A stretch of 64,000 bases of DNA from Micromonospora sp. MP36. GTDB taxonomy: Bacteria > Actinomycetota > Actinomycetes > Mycobacteriales > Micromonosporaceae. Positions 33,278 to 41,832 of this stretch are shown here, in pieces (within the stretch, counting starts at the first letter, position 1; each line of letters opens with the position of its first letter). The stretch spans positions 20,090 to 84,089 of the forward strand of contig NZ_VSFA01000025.1 in assembly GCF_008119785.1 (NCBI RefSeq). The letters run 5' to 3'. The notes below the pieces were generated by a model. That model searched no databases, had not been told where the DNA came from, and was given only the letters and a program-made list of their open reading frames with translations. The translations under genes and the position numbers were made by a program.

Positions 33278-33283
33278 TAGCGT
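33278..33283 (+). promoter_or_regulatory. Leaderless -10 hexamer of S66 peptidase gene
   Basis: TAGCGT has exactly 6 nt before ATG 33290; same sequence as the hexamer upstream of the 8530 ORF. Confidence 0.55.
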
Positions 33284-33289
33284 CGCGGC

Positions 33290-34330
33290 ATGACGTCGCT
33301 GCGCTATCCCGCCAAGCCGAAGCCCGGCGACCGGGTCGCCGTGGTCTCCCCGTCCGCCGGGCTGCCGGGCCTCTTCCCCCACGTGTACGAACTGGGGCTG
33401 CGCCGGCTGCGCGACGAGTTCGGGCTGGAGCCGGTGGAGTATCCGACGACCCGGCAGATGGGCGCCGACCCGCGGGACCGGGCGCGGGACCTGACCGCCG
33501 CCTTCGCCGATCCGACGATCACCGCCGTGCTGGCCACCGTCGGCGGGGAAGACCTGATCACGGTCACGCCCCACCTGGACGACGCGGTGCTGCGGGCCAA
33601 CCCGAAGCCGTACTTCGGCTACTCGGACAACACCAACGTCCTCAACCACCTCTATCGGCTGGGGAACGTGGCGTACCACGGCGGATCGGTGCTGGTGCAC
33701 CTCGGCCGGCCCGGCAAGCCGCACCCGCTGACCTTCGACTCGCTGCGGGCCGCCCTCTTCACCTCCGGCTGGTACGACCTGAGCCCGGCCACCGAGTGGG
33801 GCGACCAGCCGAACGACTGGCGGGACCCGGCCACGCTGGCGGACGAGCCGGTGATGTTCCCCGGCACCGGGTGGCGCTGGCAGGGGCCGGCGACCGTGGT
33901 GCAGGGGCGTACCTGGGGCGGGAACCTGGAGATCCTGCACTGGCTGCTGGCCACCGACCGGGTCGGTGCGGTGGCGGACCACGCGGGTGAGGTGCTGATC
34001 ATCGAGACGTCGGAGGAACTGCCCTCGGCCACCGAGGTCTTCCGGATCCTGCGCAACATGGGCGAGCGTGGGCTGCTCGCCGGCTTCCCGGCGGTGCTGG
34101 TGGGCCGGGCCAAGGCGTGGGAGTTCGACCGCCCGCACACCACGGCGCAGCGCCGGGAGTTCGTCGAGGCGCAGCGGGACGCGGTCACGCGGGCGCTGGC
34201 GGCGTACCACCCCGACGCTGTGGTGGTGTTCGACGTTGACCTCGGCCACACCGACCCGCAGTTGATCATCCCGTACGGCGGGGAGGTCCGGGTCGACGCC
34301 GTCGAGCGCCGGATCTCGGTGCGTTACTGA
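33290..34330 (+). CDS. S66 family peptidase (LD-carboxypeptidase/MccF-like)
   Basis: A 346-residue serine peptidase. The nucleophile is in FGYSDNTNVLNHL (Ser112), the acidic residue of the Ser-Glu-His triad in GRTWGGNLEILHWLL and the His in FDVDLGHTDPQLIIPYGG near the C-terminus. The N-terminal block is KPGDRVAVVSPSAGLPG, and TVGGEDLI replaces the common RGGYG, which is closer to the MccF branch. The family removes the terminal D-amino acid of peptidoglycan peptides (LD-carboxypeptidase) or cleaves microcin C-type nucleotide-peptides (MccF); which applies is not decided by sequence alone. Its last 7 bp overlap the convergent monooxygenase gene. Confidence 0.9.
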   Translation: MTSLRYPAKPKPGDRVAVVSPSAGLPGLFPHVYELGLRRLRDEFGLEPVEYPTTRQMGADPRDRARDLTAAFADPTITAVLATVGGEDLITVTPHLDDAVLRANPKPYFGYSDNTNVLNHLYRLGNVAYHGGSVLVHLGRPGKPHPLTFDSLRAALFTSGWYDLSPATEWGDQPNDWRDPATLADEPVMFPGTGWRWQGPATVVQGRTWGGNLEILHWLLATDRVGAVADHAGEVLIIETSEELPSATEVFRILRNMGERGLLAGFPAVLVGRAKAWEFDRPHTTAQRREFVEAQRDAVTRALAAYHPDAVVVFDVDLGHTDPQLIIPYGGEVRVDAVERRISVRY

Positions 34331-35493
34331 CCGGCGCGGCTCACCGTCGCGTCCCAGTCGATCAGGTGACGGTGGACGGGGCCGAACATCTGCTCCGGGC
34401 TGGGCAGGGTGGGCGGGGAGGCCGCCTGCCCGGCCTTGGCCCGGTTCGTGGCGGCCGCGTTGCCGCCGATCAGCTCCACCCGGCCGCGCCGCAGCCGCTC
34501 GTACGCGTCGAACGCGGCGTGGTCGGGCAGGTCACGTAGGCAGCGGGCCAGCTCGATGGCGCTCTCGATGGCCAGCGAGGCACCCTGCCCGGAGCTGGAC
34601 GAGGGGGCGTGAACCGCGTCGCCGACGAGGACCAGGCGTCCCCGGTGCCAGTGCGGCACGGACGGCATGCGCTCCACCGGCCCGGTCGCCATCAGGGTGT
34701 CGGGTGTGGTGTGCGCCAGCAGTTGGGCGCCGGGGACGTGGTCCGCGTAGCGCTCGCGCAGCTCCGCCAGCCACTGTTCGGCCGGGATCCGGTGGACCTC
34801 CGCCCGGCTCAGCGGCTCGGTACGCGGCAGGCTGGCGAACCAGCAGAGCTGACCGTCGGGCAGCCGCCAGTACCCGATGAACGAGCTGCCGAAGGCGAAG
34901 TACATGGTGCCGGGCGCGGCGGGCACGGTGTCCTCGGCGGCCAGCCCGCCGAAGCCGAGCACGCCGGCGTACTCGGGGCCGGGTGCGGCCGGGTCGATCA
35001 GTGTGCGGACGGTGGAACGGATGCCGTCCGCGCCGATCAGCACGTCGGCGCTCGCGGTGCTGCCGTCGGCGAAGACGGCGGTGACCGCGTCCGGGCGCTC
35101 CTCGGCCGCGACGAGGCGCTTGCCGTAATCGATCTTCACGCCTCGGGCGAGCGCGTGGTCGGTCAGCGCCCGGTACAGGTCCGCGCGGGCCATCGCGTGG
35201 GTGGCGGGCAGCCCGGGGAAGCCGTGGAACTCGCTGAGCTGGTTCCCCGCGCCGTCCGCGAGGACCACGCCGGGGACGGGGTGGCCGGCGGCCTGGACCG
35301 CCTCCTCCGCTTCGACGATCCGCAGGGCCGCCAGGCCGTTCGGGGCCAGGCTCAGCATCGCGCCGACCCCGTCGGCGTCCCCCGGGTACGCCTCGTGAAC
35401 CGTCGCCTCGATGCCTGCCCGGGCGAGTGCCATCGCGGTGACCGTGCCGCCGATGCCGCCACCGATCACCAGTGCCGTCCGTACCGCGCTCAT
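34324..35493 (-). CDS. FAD-dependent monooxygenase
   Basis: A 389-residue aromatic-hydroxylase-type flavoprotein. It has the FAD site ALVIGGGIGGTVTAMALARAG, the DG motif ASADVLIGADGIRSTVR near residue 165 and the GD motif RGRLVLVGDAVHAPSSSSGQGASLAIESA near residue 290. Such enzymes hydroxylate aromatic or polyketide substrates, and several inactivate antibiotics (tetracycline, rifampicin). ATG 35493 has GGGGAG about 9 nt upstream. A PadR-type repressor gene is divergent, with 92 bp between starts and paired ACTAGT boxes in between, so it is probably inducible. The substrate is unknown. Confidence 0.9.
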   Translation of the reverse strand: MSAVRTALVIGGGIGGTVTAMALARAGIEATVHEAYPGDADGVGAMLSLAPNGLAALRIVEAEEAVQAAGHPVPGVVLADGAGNQLSEFHGFPGLPATHAMARADLYRALTDHALARGVKIDYGKRLVAAEERPDAVTAVFADGSTASADVLIGADGIRSTVRTLIDPAAPGPEYAGVLGFGGLAAEDTVPAAPGTMYFAFGSSFIGYWRLPDGQLCWFASLPRTEPLSRAEVHRIPAEQWLAELRERYADHVPGAQLLAHTTPDTLMATGPVERMPSVPHWHRGRLVLVGDAVHAPSSSSGQGASLAIESAIELARCLRDLPDHAAFDAYERLRRGRVELIGGNAAATNRAKAGQAASPPTLPSPEQMFGPVHRHLIDWDATVSRAGQ

Positions 35494-35540
35494 CTGCGGG
35501 CTCCCCTCTTGGTCCGTAACAAGGAGAATAGTTGCGGTGA

Positions 35541-35562
35541 AACTAGTCCGTGTCAACTAGTT
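35541..35562. promoter_or_regulatory. Paired ACTAGT boxes, PadR operator candidate
   Basis: AACTAGT occurs at 35541-35547 and 35555-35561, 14 bp apart, each with a palindromic ACTAGT core; outer bases give an imperfect TGAA...TTCA dyad. The boxes lie between the divergent monooxygenase and PadR genes, just upstream of the PadR -10 (TATGAT, 35573-35578). Binding by PadR is inference. Confidence 0.45.
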
Positions 35563-35585
35563 CAACTGGCTCTATGATCGCTGTC

Positions 35586-36191
35586 ATGGAGACCGCCGTA
35601 CGGAGTTCGCCGCTCGCCCTGACCGTGCTCGCCCTGCTGCACCACGAGCCGCTGCACCCGTACGGGGTGCAGCGGCTCATCCGGCAGTGGGGCAAGGACC
35701 AGGTGGTCAACGTGGGGCAGCGGGCGAGCCTCTACCGGACCATCGAGCGCCTGCACGCCGACGGCCTGATCGCGGTGCGCGAGACCGGCCGGGAGCAGGC
35801 CTACCCGGAACGCACGGTGTACGAGTTGACCGACGCCGGCCGGCGGGTCGCCCGAGAGTGGCTGAGGCGGATGCTGGCCGAGCCGAAGCAGGAGTTTCCG
35901 CAGTTCCCGGCGGCCCTGTCCCACCTGGCGATGCTCAGCCCGACGGAGGCGGCAGAGGTGCTGGAGGAGCGGGCCGAGCGCCTTGGGCGGACCCGGAACG
36001 AGCGGGCCGCCGCGCTGGGCGCGCACCCCGACCTGCCCAGGGTGTTCAACCTGGAGGACGAGCACCTGGACGCGGTGGCCGCCGCCGAGGAGCGGTGGCT
36101 GCGGTCGGTGGTCGAGGATCTGCGTACCGGCCGGCTCACCTGGACAGCTCCTGAGCCGGCCGGGCCGTCGGACGGCTCCGCACCGGCCTGA
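35586..36191 (+). CDS. PadR family transcriptional regulator
   Basis: A 201-residue winged-helix repressor: PLALTVLALLHHEPLHPYGVQRLI, then SLYRTIERLHADGLIAVRE and TVYELTDAGRRVAREWL, the PadR DNA-binding domain, followed by a C-terminal helical domain (LSHLAMLSPTEAAEVLEERAERL) of the Vir-like type. ATG 35586 is chosen because TATGAT (35573-35578) is its -10 hexamer with a 7-nt gap; ATG 35574 lies inside that hexamer. It probably represses the divergent FAD monooxygenase gene and itself. Regulator/monooxygenase pairs of this kind respond to aromatic compounds or antibiotics. Confidence 0.92.
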   Translation: METAVRSSPLALTVLALLHHEPLHPYGVQRLIRQWGKDQVVNVGQRASLYRTIERLHADGLIAVRETGREQAYPERTVYELTDAGRRVAREWLRRMLAEPKQEFPQFPAALSHLAMLSPTEAAEVLEERAERLGRTRNERAAALGAHPDLPRVFNLEDEHLDAVAAAEERWLRSVVEDLRTGRLTWTAPEPAGPSDGSAPA

Positions 36192-36212
36192 CCTGCCCCA
36201 AGCGGAGGTCGG

Positions 36213-37127
36213 TCAGCCGTCGACGACGGCGAAGGCGCGGACCGGGAAGGTGCCCATGCCGGCCATCATCGGCGGCGCGGCGGTGAACCGGAACCCCTCC
36301 GGAGGCAGGGCGGCCAGCCCGGTCAGGTGCTCCACGATGGGAATGCCGGCGGCGAGCAGGGTGCTGTGCGCCGGGCGCTCGCCGGCGGCGGCCGCGGTCA
36401 TGTCGTCGATGTTGATCGAGTCGATGCCGACCAGGGCAGCTCCCGCCGCCACCAGCCACTCCGCGCCGTCGCCGGTCAGGTGGGGTGCGTCGGGACCGGC
36501 GTACCGGTCGGTGCCGAAGTGCGCGTCCCACCCGGTGTGCAGCAGCACCGCCCGCCCCGCCACGTCGTACGGGGCGAGCATCAGCCCGTCCACCGCCCGG
36601 GTGCCGGCCGGCACCCGGACCACGATCCCGGGCAGGTCGGCGAGGCGGTCGAGCGGGGTGCCGGCGAGGTCGGCCCCATCGGCCCAGCGGTGGGCGGGCG
36701 TGTCGAGGTAGGTGCCGGTGTTGGCGATCATGTCGATCCGGGCGACGTGGAACTCCACGCCCGGGGCGTAGTTCGCGCGGGACGCCTCCCGGGTCAGCCA
36801 GTCGGTGATCCGCGGCGCCGGCCAGCCGGGCAGCGTGGTCATCCCGTCGGTGATCACGTGACTCAACTCGACCAGGCGCCGGCCGCCGTCGCCCGCCGGG
36901 ACGGCGACTCCCCGGCCGCCCTTGTGCGGCTCCTCGACGACCGTCTTGTTGGTGATCCGCACCTCGCCCACCATTAGCAGCCCGAGATGCCGGACCAGGA
37001 GCGTGCCCAGCGTCGCGTCGTCGACCTCCGGGCCAGGGACGTCCAGCCGGAATCCCTCGGTCCGCAACCCGCCGCCGTTGACGAAGACGACCTCCGCGTC
37101 GAAGACCGCCCGGTACTCACCTGCCAT
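36213..37127 (-). CDS. Cyclase-family (kynurenine-formamidase-like) protein, altered metal motif
   Basis: A 304-residue protein. Residues 1-75 form a separate N-terminal domain (YRAVFDAEVVFVNGGGLRTEGFRLDVPG, VDDATLGTLLVRHLGLLMVGEVRI). The rest is a cyclase/arylformamidase fold starting at LVELSHVITDGM, with MIANTGTYLDTPAHRW, VLLHTGWDAHFGTDRY, ALVGIDSINIDDM, and HSTLLAAGIPIVEHL. The usual metal motif HxGTHxDxPxH reads NTGTYLDTPAH here: two ligand histidines are replaced (Asn, Tyr) while Asp and the last His remain. It may use another metal arrangement. The start ATG 37127 has TGCGGT at -12 but no clear ribosome site. Confidence 0.8.
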   Translation of the reverse strand: MAGEYRAVFDAEVVFVNGGGLRTEGFRLDVPGPEVDDATLGTLLVRHLGLLMVGEVRITNKTVVEEPHKGGRGVAVPAGDGGRRLVELSHVITDGMTTLPGWPAPRITDWLTREASRANYAPGVEFHVARIDMIANTGTYLDTPAHRWADGADLAGTPLDRLADLPGIVVRVPAGTRAVDGLMLAPYDVAGRAVLLHTGWDAHFGTDRYAGPDAPHLTGDGAEWLVAAGAALVGIDSINIDDMTAAAAGERPAHSTLLAAGIPIVEHLTGLAALPPEGFRFTAAPPMMAGMGTFPVRAFAVVDG

Positions 37128-37170
37128 GCCGTCACCGCACCACGCCCGCCGGCCGTGGTCAAGATCCGGG

Positions 37171-37235
37171 CACCGCCACCTCGCCGAGTTGGCGGTGTGC
37201 TCGGCGTGGGATACCGCCACCTCGCCGATGTGGCG
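37171..37235. repeat. Intergenic repeat family 2, tandem copies
   Basis: CCGCCACCTCGCCGA followed by a TGGCG end occurs at 37172-37194 and 37213-37235, 41 bp apart. The first copy is itself a hairpin (CACCGCCA with TGGCGGTG). The second is part of GGATACCGCC-N7-CGATGTGG (37209-37233), a pattern that recurs with identical spacing at 63684-63708. Confidence 0.6.
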
Positions 37236-37379
37236 CCCCCGGGCAGCCTCCCGCCCCCACCGGTGGCGTCGGGCACCACCCGGAATGTCTCGGGAGGGGG
37301 ATAGTCTCGAACGGTGCACCCCCCGTCCGGCTGGACGCGGGGTCGTCGCCGTGCGTCGACCTCCTGGAAGTGATCACTC

Positions 37380-40300
37380 ATGCTCACCGGACTCTTCTCC
37401 GCCGCCCTGGCCGACCCCGGGCTGGCCCGGGCGCGTGACCTGGCGCGCTCCGGTGCCGCGCAGGTCGACGGCCTCGACATCACCGCGCCGGCCGCGCTGC
37501 GTCCGTTCGCGGTGGCGGCCGTCGCCGCGGACGAGCCGGTGGGCGGCGCCGGGCGTCCGGTGCTCGCCGTCACCGCCACCACCCGGGAGGCCGAGGACCT
37601 CGCGTCCGCGCTGGGCAGCCTGCTGCCGCCGGAACAGGTGGCCGTCTTCCCGTCCTGGGAGACGCTGCCGCACGAGCGGCTCTCGCCCCGCTCCGACACC
37701 GTCGGGCGGCGGCTGGCCGTGCTGCGCCGGCTGGCGCACCCGGAGTCGGCCGACGCGCACGGGCGGACGGGGCCGCTGCGGGTGGTGGTGGCGCCCGTCC
37801 GGTCGCTGCTGCAGCCGCAGCTCAAGGGGCTCGGCGACCTGGAACCGGTGCAGCTCACCGCCGGTGACGAGGCGGACCTGGAGGAGGTCGCCCGCCGGCT
37901 CACCGACATGGCGTACGCGCGGGTGGACCTGGTGACCAAGCGGGGCGAGTTCGCCGTCCGGGGCGGCATCCTCGACGTCTTCCCGCCCACCGACGAGCAC
38001 CCGTCCCGGGTCGAGTTCTGGGGCGACGAGGTGGAGGAGATCCGCACCTTCGCCGTCGCCGACCAGCGGACCATCGAGCAGGTTCCGCAGCTCTGGGCGC
38101 CACCGTGCCGGGAGCTGCTGCTCACCCCGGCGGTGCGCCGGCGGGCCGCCGCGCTGGCCGAGGAGCATCCGGAGCTGGCCGAGATCCTCGACAAGCTGGC
38201 CGAGGGCATCCCGGTCGAGGGGATGGAGTCGCTTGCCCCGGCGCTGATCGGCGCCGACTCGATGGAGCTGCTGCTGGACTGCATGCCGGCCGGCAGCCAC
38301 GTGCTGCTCTGCGACCCGGAGCGGATCCGTACTCGGGCGCACGACCTGGTGCGTACCTCGGAGGAGTTCCTCCAGGCGAGCTGGGCCGCGGCCGCCGTCG
38401 GGGGCCAGGCCCCGGTCGACCTGGGCGCCGCCGCATTCCGGACCCTGGCCGACGTACGCACGGCCGCCCGCGCCCTGCGCCAGCCCTGGTGGACCCTCGC
38501 GCCGTTCGGCCTAACCGAGGCGGAGGCCGCGCCGACCCGGCAGCCGTGGGAGGACGAGCCCACCGAGGTCGACGTCACCCCCGACGACGCGATCGCGGTG
38601 ACCCTGGCTGCCCAGCCGGCGCCGCTCTACCACGGGGAGACCGCCCGGGTGGTCGACGACCTCAAGCGCTGGGCCGGCGAGGGCTGGTCGATCGCGCTGG
38701 TCTTCGAGGGGCACGGTCCCGCCCAGCGGGCCGTCGAGGTGCTCCGCGACGCCGGGCTCGGCGCCCGGTTCATCGAGGAGGTGCCGGCCGCGCCCGCCCC
38801 CGGCGAGCTGCTGGTCTCCTGCGGCTGCCTGACCGCCGGCTTCGCCGACGAGGCGTCCCGGTTCGTGCTGCTCACCGGCAACGACGTGACGGGCGGCCGG
38901 GGCGCCTCCACCCGGGACATGCGCAAGCTGCCCAGCCGGCGGCGCAACACCATCGACCCGCTGGAGCTCAAGGCCGGCGACCACGTGGTGCACGAGCAAC
39001 ACGGCATCGGCCGGTACGTCGAGCTGGTGCAGCGCACGGTCAACGGCGCCTCCCGGGAATACCTGGTCATCGAGTACGCCCCGAGCAAGCGCGGCCAGCC
39101 CGGCGACCGGCTCTTCGTCCCCACCGACCAGCTCGACCAGCTCTCCCGCTACGTCGGCGGCGAGCAGCCCACCCTGCACAAGATGGGCGGCTCGGACTGG
39201 CAGAAGTCGAAGGCGCGCGCCCGCAAGGCGGTCCGCGAGATCGCCGCTCAGCTCATCCAGCTCTACGCCGCCCGCAAGGCGTCCAAGGGGCACTCGTTCG
39301 GCCCGGACACCCCGTGGCAGCGGGAGCTGGAGGACGCCTTCCCCTGGCAGGAGACGCCGGACCAGCTGGCCGCCATCGAGGAGGTCAAGCGGGACATGGA
39401 GCAGACCGTCCCGATGGACCGGCTGATCTGCGGCGACGTCGGCTATGGCAAGACCGAGATCGCGGTCCGGGCGGCGTTCAAGGCGGTGCAGGACGGCAAG
39501 CAGGTGGCCGTGCTGGTGCCCACCACTTTGCTGGTGCAGCAGCACTACAACACCTTCGCCGAGCGGATGAGCCAATTCCCGATCACCATACGGCAGCTCT
39601 CCCGGTTCCAGACGCCGAAGGAGGCCGAGCAGACCCTGGCGATGGTGGCCGACGGCACCGTCGACATCGTCATCGGCACCCACCGGCTGCTCCAAGCGGC
39701 CACCCGGTTCAAGCAGCTCGGCCTGGTCATCATCGACGAGGAGCAGCGCTTCGGCGTCGAGCACAAGGAGCACCTGAAGACCCTGCGCGCCTCGGTTGAC
39801 GTGCTGGCCATGTCGGCCACCCCGATCCCGCGCACGCTGGAGATGGCGATCACCGGGATCCGGGAGATGTCCACCATCGCCACCCCGCCGGAGGAGCGGC
39901 ACCCGGTGCTGACCGCCGTCGGGGCGTACGACGAGCGGCAGGTGGCCGCCGCCGTGCACCGCGAGCTGCTCCGCGACGGCCAGGTGTTCTACCTGCACAA
40001 CCGGGTCGAGTCGATCGAGAGGGCGGCCCGCCGGCTCCGCGAGCTGGTGCCCGAGGCCCGGGTCGCGGTGGCGCACGGCCAGATGAGCGAGGAAGCGCTC
40101 GAGAAGGTGATGGTCGGCTTCTGGGAGAAGGAGTTCGACGTCCTGGTCTGCACCACGATCGTGGAGTCCGGCATCGACATCCCGAACGCCAACACCCTGA
40201 TCGTGGAGCGGGCCGACCTGCTCGGCCTGTCCCAGCTGCACCAGATCCGGGGCCGGGTCGGCCGCGGCCGGGAGCGGGCGTACGCCTACTTCCTCTACCC

Positions 40301-41024
40301 CGCGGACAAGCCGCTCACCGAGAACGCGCACGAGCGGCTGGCCACCATCGCCCAGCACACCGAACTGGGCGCCGGCATGTACGTGGCGATGAAGGACCTG
40401 GAGATCCGGGGCGCGGGCAACCTGCTCGGCGGCGAGCAGTCCGGCCACATCGAGGGCGTCGGCTTCGACCTGTACGTCCGGATGGTCGGCGAGGCGGTCT
40501 CCGCCTTCAAGGGCGAGCACGCGGAGGAGGAGACCGAGGTCAAGGTGGACCTGCCGGTCGACGCGCACCTGCCGCACGATTACGTCGGCGTGGAACGGCT
40601 GCGCCTGGAGATGTACCGCAAGCTCGCCGAGGCCCGCGACGAGGAGCGGCTGCGCGAGGTGGTCGCCGAGATGACCGACCGCTACGGCGAGCCGCCCGCG
40701 CCGGTGCAGAACCTGGTCGCGGTGGCCCGGTTCCGGCTGCTGGCCCGGCGGTACGGCCTGACCGACGTGTCGATGCAGGGCAAGCACATCCGGTTCAGCC
40801 CGCTGCCGCTGCCCGACTCCAAGCAGTTGCGGCTCAAGCGCTACCACCCGGACTCGGTCTACAAGCAGGCGCTCGACCAGGTCAGCGTGCCCCGGCCGAG
40901 CACTCGCCGGGTCGGCGGCGAGCCGCTGCGCGACCAGGCGCTGCTGGAGTGGTGCGCCCAGCTCCTCAAGGATGTGCTGGGCGAGCCGATCGCGGCGGAA
41001 CCGGCCGGCGCGGGGGCGCGGTGA
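37380..41024 (+). CDS. mfd: Transcription-repair coupling factor
   Basis: A 1214-residue translocase, the full family length. It removes RNA polymerase stalled at DNA lesions and recruits UvrA. Domains in order: UvrB-like region to about residue 350, the CarD-like RNA-polymerase-interacting domain from about residue 531 (KAGDHVVHEQHGIGRYVELV), then the two RecA-like helicase domains with Walker A GDVGYGKTEIAVRAA (Lys691), DEEQRFG (from Asp786), the RecG-like TRG region (HGQMSEEALEKVM, GIDIPNANTLIVERAD, QIRGRVGRGRERAYAY), and the C-terminal TRCF domain (MYRKLAEARDEERL). No clear promoter seen upstream. Followed by a lipoprotein gene and mazG. Confidence 0.98.
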   Translation: MLTGLFSAALADPGLARARDLARSGAAQVDGLDITAPAALRPFAVAAVAADEPVGGAGRPVLAVTATTREAEDLASALGSLLPPEQVAVFPSWETLPHERLSPRSDTVGRRLAVLRRLAHPESADAHGRTGPLRVVVAPVRSLLQPQLKGLGDLEPVQLTAGDEADLEEVARRLTDMAYARVDLVTKRGEFAVRGGILDVFPPTDEHPSRVEFWGDEVEEIRTFAVADQRTIEQVPQLWAPPCRELLLTPAVRRRAAALAEEHPELAEILDKLAEGIPVEGMESLAPALIGADSMELLLDCMPAGSHVLLCDPERIRTRAHDLVRTSEEFLQASWAAAAVGGQAPVDLGAAAFRTLADVRTAARALRQPWWTLAPFGLTEAEAAPTRQPWEDEPTEVDVTPDDAIAVTLAAQPAPLYHGETARVVDDLKRWAGEGWSIALVFEGHGPAQRAVEVLRDAGLGARFIEEVPAAPAPGELLVSCGCLTAGFADEASRFVLLTGNDVTGGRGASTRDMRKLPSRRRNTIDPLELKAGDHVVHEQHGIGRYVELVQRTVNGASREYLVIEYAPSKRGQPGDRLFVPTDQLDQLSRYVGGEQPTLHKMGGSDWQKSKARARKAVREIAAQLIQLYAARKASKGHSFGPDTPWQRELEDAFPWQETPDQLAAIEEVKRDMEQTVPMDRLICGDVGYGKTEIAVRAAFKAVQDGKQVAVLVPTTLLVQQHYNTFAERMSQFPITIRQLSRFQTPKEAEQTLAMVADGTVDIVIGTHRLLQAATRFKQLGLVIIDEEQRFGVEHKEHLKTLRASVDVLAMSATPIPRTLEMAITGIREMSTIATPPEERHPVLTAVGAYDERQVAAAVHRELLRDGQVFYLHNRVESIERAARRLRELVPEARVAVAHGQMSEEALEKVMVGFWEKEFDVLVCTTIVESGIDIPNANTLIVERADLLGLSQLHQIRGRVGRGRERAYAYFLYPADKPLTENAHERLATIAQHTELGAGMYVAMKDLEIRGAGNLLGGEQSGHIEGVGFDLYVRMVGEAVSAFKGEHAEEETEVKVDLPVDAHLPHDYVGVERLRLEMYRKLAEARDEERLREVVAEMTDRYGEPPAPVQNLVAVARFRLLARRYGLTDVSMQGKHIRFSPLPLPDSKQLRLKRYHPDSVYKQALDQVSVPRPSTRRVGGEPLRDQALLEWCAQLLKDVLGEPIAAEPAGAGAR

Positions 41025-41080
41025 GCCCATCCGGGTGGGCGGCGTCACAGCTGCCTGCCGGGCATGAGAGAGTGGCCGTC

Positions 41081-41830
41081 ATGCGTGCTCGCCGTCTCAT
41101 CGCCGCCGCCAGTGTGGCGGTCGGTCTCGTCGCCATCGCCGGTTGCCGTGCCGAGCCGGGAGTCGCCGCCTACGTCGGTGACCACCGGATCACCGAGGAT
41201 GCGGTGACCCGCCTGCTCGACGAGTTGCGGGCCGAGCAGTCCACGCCCAGCGCCAGCCCGGAGCAGGCCGCGCCGAACGGGTTGCGGATGCCGTCCCGCA
41301 ACCAGGTGGTCAGCAACCTGGTGCTGCTCGACGTGTGCCAGCGGATCGCCGACGACAAGGGCTACCAGCCGCAGCAGCAGATCACCGCGGACCAGGTCGG
41401 CCCGCAGCTCGGCGTCCCCGCCGACACCGCGTACGCCGAGCGGGTGGCCGAGCTGACCACCTGCATGAACTCCCTGCCCGCCGCCGAGCCGGTGGCGCCG
41501 ACCGAGCAGGACCTCGTCGAGCTGGTCACCGCCGGTAAGGCGGCCGGGGTGATCCCGGCCGAGGTGACCATCCAGCAGGCCGCCGCCCAGCTCGACGGAG
41601 ACCAGCTGCGTGGGGCGCTGGGCAGCAAGAAGGTGCTGGCCAAGGCGGTCGCCGACTACCAGGTGAGCGTCAGCCCCCGCTACCGTCCGCTGGAGATCCC
41701 GCTGCTCAGCTTCGCCGCCGGCCAGGCCGCGGTGAGCGTGCCGCTGGGCGAGCCCGGGTCCGACGCGGTGACCGACGTCTCCAAGCCCGAGCCGGAGGTC
41801 TCCGAGTCGGCCGGCGCGGTCACACCCTGA
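41081..41830 (+). CDS. SurA N-terminal-like lipoprotein
   Basis: A 249-residue lipoprotein with signal peptide and lipobox AIAGC (Cys22). The following domain begins VAAYVGDHRITEDAVTRLLDELRAE, the pattern of SurA/PrsA-type N-terminal chaperone domains (name the protein's own export signal aside, this VGDxxIT motif is typical), then a helical region with VVSNLVLLDVCQRIADDKGYQ and a Ser/Pro/Glu-rich C-terminus. No parvulin isomerase domain is visible, so it is a chaperone-like fragment type rather than a full foldase. It sits between mfd and mazG with a 2-bp gap to mazG, so they are probably one transcript. Confidence 0.78.
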   Translation: MRARRLIAAASVAVGLVAIAGCRAEPGVAAYVGDHRITEDAVTRLLDELRAEQSTPSASPEQAAPNGLRMPSRNQVVSNLVLLDVCQRIADDKGYQPQQQITADQVGPQLGVPADTAYAERVAELTTCMNSLPAAEPVAPTEQDLVELVTAGKAAGVIPAEVTIQQAAAQLDGDQLRGALGSKKVLAKAVADYQVSVSPRYRPLEIPLLSFAAGQAAVSVPLGEPGSDAVTDVSKPEPEVSESAGAVTP

Positions 41831-41832
41831 GC

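Noticed and set aside
38511..41048. An 845-codon minus-strand frame opposite mfd
   Set aside because: Mirror of mfd; composition typical of antisense GC-rich frames.
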